From Hypomesus transpacificus (Eukaryota; Chordata; Actinopteri; Osmeriformes; Osmeridae): DNA of 64,000 bases. The stretch spans positions 19,577,952-19,641,951 of the forward strand of contig NC_061082.1 in assembly GCF_021917145.1 (NCBI RefSeq), read 5' to 3'. Within the stretch, counting starts at the first letter, position 1. Each line of letters opens with the position of its first letter. The notes below the pieces were generated by a model that saw only the letters and a program-made list of their open reading frames with translations, was not told where the DNA came from and searched no databases. Positions 1 through 12,409 of this stretch are shown here, piece after piece. The translations under genes were made by a program, and so were the position numbers.

Positions 1-3000
1 GAGGACCAGAGGCACAGCTGTGGTGAGTCCTGTCTCCCTCTGGGGGCTACCGTTCCTGCTCCACTCCCCCACCTCCCCCACACCCTCCTCCTCCCCCACA
101 CCCTCCTATCTCCTTTCCTCCTCCCCCACACTCTCCTCTTCCTCCCCCCACTCCTCCTCCCTCTCTCTCACTCCCTCACCAACCCCACTTCTCTTCAGCC
201 AACACATCTTCCTCCCCCCTCTCCCCTCCCCCTGTGTGTCGTGGATCAGGATGCAGACTGGGGGAGGGGCTGGGGGACAGGGGGTCTGGGGGGCAGGGGG
301 TGAGGGAGGGAGAGCACTGGGGGTGGTGTCTCATGTCTGGTTCCAGCACCTCTGCTTGTTCTGGAAGGTCTCGGCCTCAGTCCTCACAGCACACATTCCT
401 GATTTCCCCCTGCCTCACTCGCTACTTTGTGCTGAACTCCTCTCCCTGGCTCCCGGCTCAGAGTGGATCAAGACTCTTATGTCACGTCTCACCAGCCTGT
501 CCTGCCGAGCAGGAGGTGCTGGGAAGCCCTCGGCCGGCCCTCCTCCAGCCCCTCTACAGGAGGTGCACTCTAAACACCGGGGCTTCAATCACAGCGCAGG
601 GACGGGCGACCCCAAGTCACGGCTGGGAGTTTGAGAAATACAGTTTGGAATGTTTGGACTGTGAGACATGCAGCCTCAGAGAGGACTCGTCCGGGGAGGT
701 TGGGGTTGGTCTCATTTCCTCCTTGCCCTGTGGTTCCCCAGCCAACCGCACGTGTTCGGCCTCCGAGTTCACCTGCGTGAACAACCAGCCGCCGCAGAGG
801 AAGTGCATCCCTAGCGACTGGGTGTGCGACGGCGACGCCGACTGCAGCGACGCGCTGGACGAGCACCAGAACTGCTCCAGGAGGTCCTGTGGCGTCAACG
901 AGTTCACCTGCAGCAACGGCCTCTGCGTCCGCAGCTCTTACAGGTCAGAGAACAGCCCAGAAAGGAAACACATTTCCAAGCCGCTTAAATACAAAATGAG
1001 CAAAGTCATGGACACAGTATTGAAGAGATGTAATGCTGAGGGTATGTCGGTCAGGTGTCTGCAGTGTCCTTTAGCTGGAAAGGCAGTTTGAACCGGGGTG
1101 TTTAGCGCCCCCTGGTGTTGAACGAGGCTCTAACATGAGTGAGTGTTGGCAGGTGTGACCGGAGGAACGACTGCGGGGACAGCAGTGACGAGCAGGGCTG
1201 CACGTACCAGCCCTGCCTGCAGCACCAGTTCACCTGCCAGAACGGACGCTGCGTGTCACGCGACTTTGTCTGCGACGGCGACAACGACTGCGGCGACGAG
1301 TCAGGACGAGCTGGAGCACGTGTGTCACACGCCGGCGCCCACCTGCCCCCCCGCCCCACTACAGGTGCGACAACGGCAACTGCCTGCCCCTCGTCAAGGT
1401 GTGCGACAGGAACGACGACTGCTCGGACAACAGCGACGAGAAGGGCTGTGGTGAGTGAGGAGGTCATGGCTCCGGGAACACCTCCTCATCCATAGTGTGT
1501 GTGTGTGAGTGTGTGTGTGTGTGTATGAGTGGTTGAAGCATGGACACACACACACTATGGAGTCACTCAACACAGATGACGAACAGAGATTATAACTCCG
1601 CCCCATCCCCGCAGGCATCAACGAGTGCACGGACCCCTCCATGCACCACTGCGACCACAACTGCACCGACACGCCCACCAGCTTCCTGTGCAGCTGCCGC
1701 GCCGGCTACCGCCTCATGTCCGACAACAAGACGTGCGACGACGTGAACGAGTGCACGGACACGCCCGGCGTGTGCAGCCAGACGTGCGAGAACACGGTGG
1801 GCTCGCACGTGTGCAAGTGCGCCCCGGGCTTCCTCCGGGAGCCCGACGGCCGCAGCTGCCGCCAGAACAGCAACATCGCCCCCTACCTGATCTTCAGCAA
1901 CCGCTACTACCTCCGCAATCTCTCCACGGACGGAGAGGCCTACTCCCTCATCCTGCAGGGCCTGACCAGCGTGGTGTCGCTGGACTTTGACCGCGTCGAC
2001 AAGAGGCTGTACTGGATCGACGTGAGCCGCCGGGTGATCGAGAGGATGTTCTACAACGGCACGGGCCGCGAGGCGGTGGTGAGCGGCGTGCTGCACCGGC
2101 GAGGGGCTGGCGGTGGACTGGGTGGGCCGCAAGCTGTACTGGGCGGAACAGCTTCCTGGACTGTCTCAAGGTGTCCGAGCTGGACGGGCGCTTTGTCCGG
2201 AAGCTAGCCGAGCACTGCGTGGACGCCAACAACACGTACTGCTTCGAGAACCCCCGAGCTCTCGTCCTGCATCCCACATACGGGTTGAGTACGGAGGGAT
2301 TCGGACGAGAGCGCGTAGGAAGGACGGTGTTTACGAACGGTTGTGCTTCCCGTTGGGAGGAGGAGGATCCTGGTGTGAGTGCTGATGTTGTGTTGTCGCT
2401 CTCAGCTACGTGTACTGGACGGACTGGGGCGACAGAGCGTTCATAGGCCGCATCGGGATGGATGGAGCCAACAAGACAGCCATCATCACCACCAAGATCG
2501 AGTGGCCCAATGGGATCACCATCGACTACACCAACGACAAGCTCTACTGGTCTGATGCCCACCTCAACTACATCGAGTGAGTCTGCGTCTCGACCACTCA
2601 ATAGTCACCCTGTATTAGGTTACAGTTGACATTTCACTCAATTAGCAGAAGCAACATTCAAATTTATTTTTTAAATGTGTTATTTAAAAAAGTACAGCTG
2701 AAGGTCATGGATCGGAAGAGCAGAGTTCCAACAGTAGTTTGGTGGTCAGAGTGATGAAACGCTCTGTGTTTTGTAGCCACCAAGTAACCTTCTCATCTTC
2801 CAGCCAGTTCAGCGCTACACACGGCAAACCCACACCCACATCCGTTCGGTGGCTTGAAAGCACTGGAACCCCCGCAGAGCGTGACCTCTGGGTGACCCCT
2901 CTGACCCCCCTCTCGCAGGTACTCGGACCTGGAGGGCCGCCACAGACACACGGTGTACGACGGGGTGCTGCCCCACCCCTTCGCCCTGACCGTGTTCGAG

Positions 3001-6000
3001 GACACGGTGTACTGGACCGACTGGAACACGCGCACCGTGGAGAAGGGCAACAAGTACGACGGCTCCGGTCGCCAGGCCCTGGTCAACACCACGCACCGGC
3101 CCTTTGACATCCACGTGTGCCACCCCTACCGGCAGCCCATCGGTGAGTCCCGGAGCGCGTAACAAGCGTCCTGTTGTCCAGAGCTTGCTCCCCCTCCACG
3201 GGAAATCAACGTTGAGCCACTTTGATTCTTATACACCTCATTAAGCGGACGCTTCCTGCTTGTTTAGCCCCTTGAAGTGTTTACCTCCGGTGAGACAATG
3301 CAGCGCTTGTGTTGGCCCAGCTGAGCTGAACGGGGGGCCTGGGGTGAGTGGGTTTGTGACCCTGTGTCCTCTGACAGTGACCAACCCCTGCGCCGTGAAC
3401 AATGGAGGCTGTTCCCACCTGTGTCTGATCCGCGACGGGGGGCGGGGCCACACCTGCGAGTGCCCCGACCACTTCCTGACCGTGCAGCTGGGGGGCGTGG
3501 CCCGCTGCCTGCCCATGTGCACCAGCACGCAGTACAGATGCGCCGACAACGAGAGGTGAGTCCGCGTTCACCGTGGCGTTCCGGAATCACGTTCCGTCTG
3601 CTCTGGCCCCGGCCCCTTAGCTGTCATGCCCCTGTCTCATCTCATCTAGTCAGGCCTCCCCTATCTCCTCTCCATCCAGTCAGACCCCCCCCATCCAGTC
3701 AGACCCCCCTTTCCGAGCCCCCCCCCCCATCCAGTCAGACCCCCCCCCATCCAGTCTGGGCCCCCATGTCAGGGTCTCAGGGCCCTCAACCTCTCCTTCT
3801 TGTCTGTGGAGGTCTTTAAACACTACCTCCCCCCTCTCTACCTCCCCCTCTCAACCTCCCTCCCTCTCTCTACCTCCACCTCCCCCTCTCTGCCTCCCCC
3901 TCGCCCCATCCCTCCCCCCCAGGTGCATCCCTATCTGGTGGAAGTGTGACGGCCAGAGGGACTGCAGAGACGGCTCTGATGAGCCCTCCACCTGCCCCAG
4001 CCGGCACTGCAGCCTGGGCCAGTTCCAGTGCAGCGATGGGAACTGCACCAGCCCCCCACTTCCTGTGTAACAGCAACCAGGACTGCCATGACGGCTCAGA
4101 TGAAGACCCCGTGCTGTGTGGTGGGTCTGGGAACCTCTCTCACCTGGTTACATACATACAGGACATTCAGACAGTACTGAGCAAAAGTCTTGGGCACAAA
4201 TCAAAAATTAAAGTTATTGAATTATAATTAATGAAAAGACTAAACAACAATTGAAAAATATAAGACAAGTCATGCCAAAAACCTTGGGGACTTTTGCACA
4301 GTACTGTCTACATGTATACATATATACTGGTCATGTTCTAGATGGTATATCACACATCCTCATGTCCTTATATTGTATTTCTAGTTGTTCTTCTTATACT
4401 GCGTAGTGTCCTATAGTACGTACTATAACATTACTTNNNNNNNNNNNNNNNNNNNNNNNNNNNNNNNNNNNNNNNNNNNNNNNNNNNNNNNNNNNNNNNN
4501 NNNNNNNNNNNNNNNNNNNNNNNNNNNNNNNNNNNNCATTACTCATTAAAATATACGAAGAATAGAGATGGATGTGGATGTAATTGGATGTGGTTGGATG
4601 TGGTTGTATATAATTGGATGTGGTTGGATGTGGTTTGTCCTCAGCCACCCACCAGTGTGAGAGCCACCAGTGGCAGTGTGCCAACAAGAGGTGCGTCCCC
4701 GAGTCGTGGCAGTGTGACGGGGAGGACGACTGTGGGGACGGCTCTGACGAGGACGACGCCCACTGCTCCAGCCGCTCCTGCCCGCCAGGACAGTTCAAGT
4801 GTCGGAACGGACGCTGCGTCCCACAGAACTGGAAGTGTGACGTGGACGACGACTGTGGGGACAACTCTGACGAACCTCTGGAGGAGTGTAGTGAGTGGAG
4901 ACAAACACACACTCACACACACACACACAGAACCCATCCACACACACACAAACATGCAGTGGACTGAAACCCAGACCCCCGCTGACCCCTCCTTGTGCTC
5001 CTTCACAGTGGGGCCCTCCTATCGCTGTGACAACCACACCCAGTTTGACTGCAAGACCAACTACCGCTGCGTGCCCCTCTGGTCCGTCTGCAACGGGAAC
5101 AACGACTGCAGGGACAACAGCGACGAGCAGAACTGCCGTGAGTCCTCTGGTCTTTACTGGCTGTTCTGGTCTGGTGTTGGAACCCCATGTTTCTGTTCTG
5201 GTCTGGTGTTGGAACCCCATGTTTCTGTTCTGGTCTGGTGTTGGGACCCCATGGTTCTGTTCTGGTCTGGTGTTGGAACCCCATGTTTCTGTTCTGGTCT
5301 GGTGTTGGGACCCCATGGTTCTGTTCTGGTCTGGTGTTGGGACCCCATGTTTCCAGTGGAGCCTGAGGAACTGTTCCCCTGGTCTGAGGTTGGTTGAAGA
5401 CCAGGCACCAGAGGAGAACCAGGCTGTGTCGGGTTAGGAGTGAGTGAAGGGTTATTAGCTAACACTCTGGCCTTTCAGCAGAGCTTGAGACTGAGGAGGA
5501 GGGAGGTGTGATGGAGAGGGTCTCAACACCCCCACCTCCCTGCACCCACCCTGGGAGAAGGATCTGGATTTACGGCCTGTGTGTGTGTGTGTGTGTGTAG
5601 GGCCGTCAGTGCGTGGGGTAGGGATCACACTGAGCTCTTTGTACCGTGTTACGGCTCACACACCCCAGTGCGGGCCCTCCCATATCTTATCAGAGGCCCC
5701 AGCTCCATTAGTGCCATCCCCGCGCAGGAGGGGAGATCGGCGCTAATCTGCCTGGAAGAATGCAGCTCTGTGGCCAGGTGGAGGGTTAGTGCCCGGCTCT
5801 AGCACTATCTCTGACCTGCAACCCAGCAGCGCTCCCCTCATCTCCAGTCTGTGGTGGGGTCCTGTCTCCTGCCTCTCTCCTGCCTCTCTCCTGCCTCTCC
5901 CCTCATCTCCAGTCTGTGGTGGGGTCCTCTCTCCTGCCTCTCTCCTGCCTCTCTCCTGCCTCTCCTCTCCCCTCATCTCCAGTCTGTGATGGGGTCCTGT

Positions 6001-9000
6001 CTCCTGCCTCTCTCCTGCCTCTCTCCTGCCTCTCTCCTGCCTCTCTCCTGCATCTCTCCTGCCTCTCCTCTCCCCTCATCTCCAGTCTGTGATGGGGTCC
6101 TGTCTCCTGCCTCTCTCCTGCCTCTCCTCTCCCCGTCTCCCCTCATCTCCAGTCTGTGATGGGGTCCTGTCTCCTGCCTCTCTCCTGCCTCTCCTCTCCC
6201 CGTCTCCCCTCATCTCCAGTCTGTGATGGGGTCCTCTCTCCTGCCTCTCTCCTGCCTGTCTCCTGCCTCTCTCCTGCCTCTCTCCTGCCTCTCTCCTGCC
6301 TCTCTCCTGCCTCTCTCCTGCCTCTCCTCTCCCCTGCTCCAGACCTGGCTCAGCTCAAGCCTCGCCCACATGAGGCATGTGTCTGACCTCCCTGGGTGAT
6401 ACGCTGGGTGTTATTAAAATACAGGGAGCTGCTCTCGGATCAAAGTCATCCTCACCATTGAAGAATTTCTCATTAGTTTGATAATATCTTCCTGTGCTTG
6501 TAACGGTGTTAAACTGGAAAGAGCACTCCAGATAAAACCCTCTAATAGGTCGTGTTACTTGAATAATGCTTACGGTAAATAATGTGTACTTCATTCATCC
6601 AGCCTTCAGTGTGTGTCTGTGTGTGTGTGTGTGTTAGCTTTTGTGTTTGTGTGTGAGTAGGTATTAGTGTGTGGGTATTAGTGTGTGGGCTAACGTGTGT
6701 GTGTGTGTGGTGTCTGTGTGTGTTCATGTGTCTGTGTTTGCCAATGTGTACTTTAGTGTGTGTCTGTGCTAGCGTGTGTGTGTGTGTGTATGCATCAGTC
6801 ACAATGTCCCCATGTCTGTTCTGTCCCCAGACGAGGTGACATGTAACCCTGTGGGGGACTTCCGCTGTGACAACCACCAGTGTGTCCCTCTGCGATGGAG
6901 GTGTGACGGGGACAACGACTGTGGGGACGACTCTGATGAAGTCAACTGCAGTGAGTCCTGAGAACCCAGCCTGCATCCAGACAGACCAGCACCCTGCCCC
7001 CACCAGGGCACCCTGCCCCCACCGGGGCCCCCTGAGTTCAAAAGCAGTTGTTTATCATGGTTGTCAGTATATCTTTATTTGACATGACAAGGTAATACAG
7101 GGACATTGAATCATGCTGGATAAACCGCCCTTCCACCAGTAGTTTAGGTCAGTCTAACCCACCTATGAAGGCGGATGCCCTGGGTCAACCAGGGCGCTGA
7201 CTTGTCGCTGAGTCGTCTCACCCCCAGTGAGACAGCCACATAACTTAGAGGCGTTGATGGCAAAGAATGGATCTGCTGTTGTTTTTATCAGATACCGAGG
7301 TGCTCTTGTAGAAGAGCCTCAACACTTCAGGGTCAGAGCCGGCCTGTCCTCAGCCTGTCCTCAGCCTGGCCTCAGCCTGTCCTCAGCCTGTCCTCAGGCT
7401 GTCCTCAGGCTGTCCTCAGCCTGTCCTCAGGCTGTCCTCAGGCTGTCCTCGGCCTGTCCTCAGCCTGTCCTCAGCCTGTCCTCAGGCTGTCCTCAGGCTG
7501 TCCTCAGGCTGTCCTCAGGCTGTCCTCGGCCTGTCCTCAGGCTGTCCTCAGGCTGTCCTCAGCCTGTCCTCGGCCTGTCCTCAGGCTGTCCTCAGGCTGT
7601 CCTCAGGCTGTCCTCAGCCTGTCCTCGGCCTGTCCTCAGCCTGTCCTCAGGCTGTCCTCAGGCTGTCCTCAGCCTGTCCTCGGCCTGTCCTCAGCCTGTC
7701 CTCGGCCTGTCCTCAGCCTGTCCTCAGGCTGTCCTCAGGCTGTCCTCAGCCTGTCCTCGGCCTGTCCTCAGCCTGTCCTCAGGCTGTCCTCAGGCTGTCC
7801 TCAGGCTGTCCTCAGCCTGTCCTCGGCCTGTCCTCAGCCTGTCCTCAGGCTGTCCTCAGGCTGTCCTCAGCCTGTCCTCGGCCTGTCCTCAGCCTGTCCT
7901 CAGGCTGTCCTCAGGCTGTCCTCAGCCTGTCCTCGGCCTGTCCTCAGCCTGTCCTCAGGCTGTCGAGGGAGGAGGCCACCTCGTGCCCCCGGGAATCTCC
8001 TCTGTCTGAGATGCACGCCAGCTCATGAGGAGCACGTAGGGAGAGCCAGCGTCTCCCACTGAATCACAGTGTCTCCCACTGAATCACAGCGTCTCCCACT
8101 GAATCACAGCGTCTCCCACTGAATCACAGCGTCTCCCACTGAATCACAGCGTCTCCCACTGAATCACAGCGTCTCCCACTGAATCACAGCGTCTCCCACT
8201 GAATCACAGCGTCTCCCACTGAATCACAGCGTCTCCCACTGAATCACAGCGTCTCCCACTGAATCACAGCGTCTCCCACTGAATCACAGCGTCTCCCACT
8301 GAATCACAGCGTCTCCCACTGAATCACAGCGTCTCCCACTGAATCACAGCGTCTCCCACTGAATCACAGCGTCTCCCACTGAATCACAGCGTCTCCCACT
8401 GAATCACAGCGTCTCCCACTGAATCACAGCGTCTCCCACTGAATCACAGCGTCTCCCACTGAATCACAGCGTCTCCCACTGAATCACAGCGTCTCCCACT
8501 GAATCACAGCGTCTCCCACTGAATCACAGCGTCTCCCACTGAATCACAGCGTCCGTACAATAACAAGCTGGGAAGGCCCTCCTTGTAAACGGAGTGGTAA
8601 AGACAGACAGGGCCCACCCTCGTCTGAAGACCATGAGCTCATCACTGAGGAATGGCAACGTTTGTTTGCTTTGATCAAATGATATGTATAATGTGATAAT
8701 GGAGTACACTGCCGTCAACCCTGTCTTTCATCCTCGTCAAGGTTTCAGTCCTGTCATTATCTCACCATATGCAGTGATGACTGTGCCTGGTATCACACAT
8801 ATCCATCTTGTTCCCCTCCAGGCCCGCGTGCATGTTCGGAGAGCGAGTTTCGCTGCGATAATCTCCACTGCATTCCCGACCGTTGGGTCTGCGACCATGA
8901 CAACGACTGCGAGGACAACTCGGATGAAAGGGACTGTGGTGAGTGGAGCCGTCTTTGTCCCGGCCGTGGTGCTGGCCAGCGTGTGTGGCGGCGAGCAGCG

Positions 9001-12000
9001 CCAAGCAGAGACGCCGTGCATGCTTCGCTCTGAGAGCGCAGGACTGACCGACGGGACCACCGAGATTCATTTATACAGCTCTCTGAAGACCCATCGCTCA
9101 GACGGAGGATAAATCCCATGCTATTCTGCTGTCGGTTGCTGTCTGTCAGTGTTTATTTGCTGTAGCCATGAGCAGCGTCTGGGCATGTGAGCCTGGAGCT
9201 TGGCGTGTGCAGGATCAACAGCAGGGCTCTGGAAGGGCCAAGTGGCCGAGGTACTGACCGTTTCCCCTGGCTTGGCTGTATTGCAGAGATGCGGACTTGT
9301 CACCAAGGTTACTTCCAGTGTGCCAGCGGACACTGCATCTCCGAGCGGTTCAAGTGTGACGGCAACGCCGACTGCCTGGACTTCACTGATGAGACTTCCT
9401 GTCGTGAGTAGCAACCATGATGGGCCCATGGATTAGTATGGTTTCCTGAGGAGAAAGAGTAAATTCTGTCAAGTGCCTTTGTAACTATTACTCCTCAGGG
9501 CCCTAATAATAATAATAATAATGTTTTTAATTTTTTTTGTAATGTGCCTTTCTTGTGCTCAAAGCGCTACAGTACAGTGAAAAGTAAAAGTTACAATGAT
9601 AAAAACACCTTTGTCACGTGTGTGGTTGTGATTTGCAGCGACCCGCTATCCCAACGGTACCTACTGCCCTCAGTTCATGTTTGAGTGCCGGAATCACGTG
9701 TGTGTTCAGCCCTACTGGAAGTGTGACGGAGACAACGACTGTGGAGACGGCTCTGATGAGGAGCTGCACCTCTGCTGTAAGGACGGCAGCATGGACTCAC
9801 TCTGCACTGACATGGACTCACTCTGCACTGACATGGACTCACTCTGCACTGACATGGACTCACTCTGCACTGACATGGACTCAGTCTGCACTGACATGGA
9901 CTCACTCTGCACTGACATGGATTCACTCTGCACTGACATGGACTCACTCTGCACTGACATGGACTCACTCTGCAGTTACACTGACATAGACTCACTCTGC
10001 AGTTAGACTGACATGGACTCACTCTGCACTGACATGGACTCACTCTGCACTGACATGGACTCACTCTGCAGTTACACTGACATGGACTCACTCTGCACTG
10101 ACATGGACTCACTCTGCAGTTACACTGACCATAGACTCACTCTGCACTGACATGGACTCACTCTGCACTGACATGGACTCAGTCTGCAGTTACACTGACA
10201 TGGACTCACTCTGCACTGACATGGACTCACTCTGCAGTTACACTGACATGGACTCACTCTGCAGTTACACTGACATGGACTCACTCTGCACTGACATGGA
10301 CTCACTCGGCAGTTACACTGACATGGACTCACTCTGCACTGACATGGACTCACTCTGCAGTTACACTGACATGAACTCACTCTGCAGTTACACTGACATG
10401 GACTCACTCTGCAGTTACACTGACATGTACTCACTCTGCAGTTACACTGACATGGACTCACTCTGCAGTTACACTGACATGGACTCACTCTGCAGTTACA
10501 CTGACATGGACTCACTGCAGTTACACTGACATGGACTCACTCTGCAGTTACACTGACATGGACTCACTGTGCACTGACATGGACTCACTCTGCACTGACA
10601 TGGACTCACTGCAGTTACACTGACATGGACTCACTCTGCACTGACATGGACTCACTCTGCACTGACATGGACTCACTCTGCAGTTACACTGACATGGACT
10701 CACTGCACTGACATGGACTCACTCTGCACTGACATGGACTCACTCTGCAGTTACACTGACATGGACTCACTGCAGTTACACTGACATGGACTCACTGCAA
10801 TTACACTGACGTAGACTCACTCTGCACTGACATGGACTCACTCTGCACTGACATGGACTCAGTCTGCAGTTACACTGACATGGACTCACTGCAGTTACAC
10901 TGACATGGACTCACTGCAGTTACACTGACATGGACTCACTGCAGTTAGACTGACATGGACTCCCTCTGCAGTTACACTGACCATGGACTCACTCTGCACT
11001 GACATGGACTCACTGCAGTTACACTGACATGGACTCACTGCAGTTACACTGACATGGACTCACTCTGCAGTTACACTGACGTGGACTCACTCTGCAGTTA
11101 CACTGACATGGGCGCAGTCTGCACTGACATGGACTCACTCTGCACTGACATGGACTCACTCTGCACTGACATGGACTTACTCTGCACTGACATGGACTCA
11201 CTCTACACTGACATGGACTCACTCTGCAGTTACACTGACATGGACTCACTCTGCACTGACATGGACTCACTCTGCACTGACATGGACTTACTCTGCACTG
11301 ACATGGACTTACTCTGCACTGACATGGACTCACTCTGCACATACACTGACATGGACTCACTCTGCAGTTACACTGACATGGACTCACTCTGCAGTTACAC
11401 TGACATGGACTCACTCTGCAGTTACACTGACATAATCTCACATGTCCTCACCGTCAACACCGCAGAACGTCAGCGTCACAAACAGTGTCACCCTCTCATT
11501 TCTTTCCTGTCTCCTCCCTCCTCTCTCCTCTATCCTCTCCTGCCTCCTGTCTCCTCTCTCCTCTCCTGTCTCCTCTCTCCTGTCTCCTCTCCTGTCTCCT
11601 CTATCCTCTCTCCTCTGTCCTCTCCTGTGTCCTCTCTCTTCTCCTGTCTCCTCTCTCCTCTCCTGTCTCCTCTATCCTCTCTCCTCTGTCCTCTCCTGTG
11701 TCCTCTCTCTTCTCCTGTCTCCTCTCTCCTCTCCTGTCTCCTGTGTCCTCTCCTCTCTCCTCTGTCCTATCCTGTCTCCTCTCCTGTCTCCTCTCTCTTC
11801 TCCTGTCTCCTGTCTCCCCTCCTCTCTCCTCTCCTCTCCTCTCTCCTCTCTCCTCTCTCCTCTCTCCTCTCTCCTCTCTTCTCCTCTCTCCTCTCTCCTC
11901 TCCTGTCTCCTGTCTCCCCTCCTCTATCCTCTCCTCTCTCCTCTCCTGTCTCCTCTCTCCTGTCTCCTCTCTCCTCAGTGGACGTCCCGTGTGAACCGCC

Positions 12001-12283
12001 CTTCCGGTTCCGCTGTGACAACAACCGCTGCATCTACAGCCACGAGCTGTGTAACACTGTGGACGACTGTGGAGACGGCACCGACGAGAAGGAGGAGCAC
12101 TGTGAGTATGGACCAATCACACGTAGGGAGGCGGGACCTCTCTAGGGAGTTTCAGATGACATAGGTACATGTATATATTAGTGTACGATAGTATTGTGGT
12201 GAGTATACTGCACTATAGTAAAGTATAGTATTGGGGTGAGTAAAGTATCTCTCTCCCTCTCCCCCCCCCCTCTCTCTCTCTCT

Positions 12284-12328
<45 letters not shown>

Positions 12329-12376
12329 TCTCCCCCCTCTCTCTCTCTCTCTCCCCCCCTCTCTCTCTCTCTCCCC

Positions 12377-12409
<33 letters not shown>

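Noticed and set aside
20-1091. Frames of 204 and 285 codons at the left edge
   Set aside because: Mostly C/T-rich intron; only 742-943 is coding, as an lrp2 exon in the second of these frames.
8046-8553. CRISPR-like direct repeats
   Set aside because: Repeats are head-to-tail without spacers, in an intron of a vertebrate gene.
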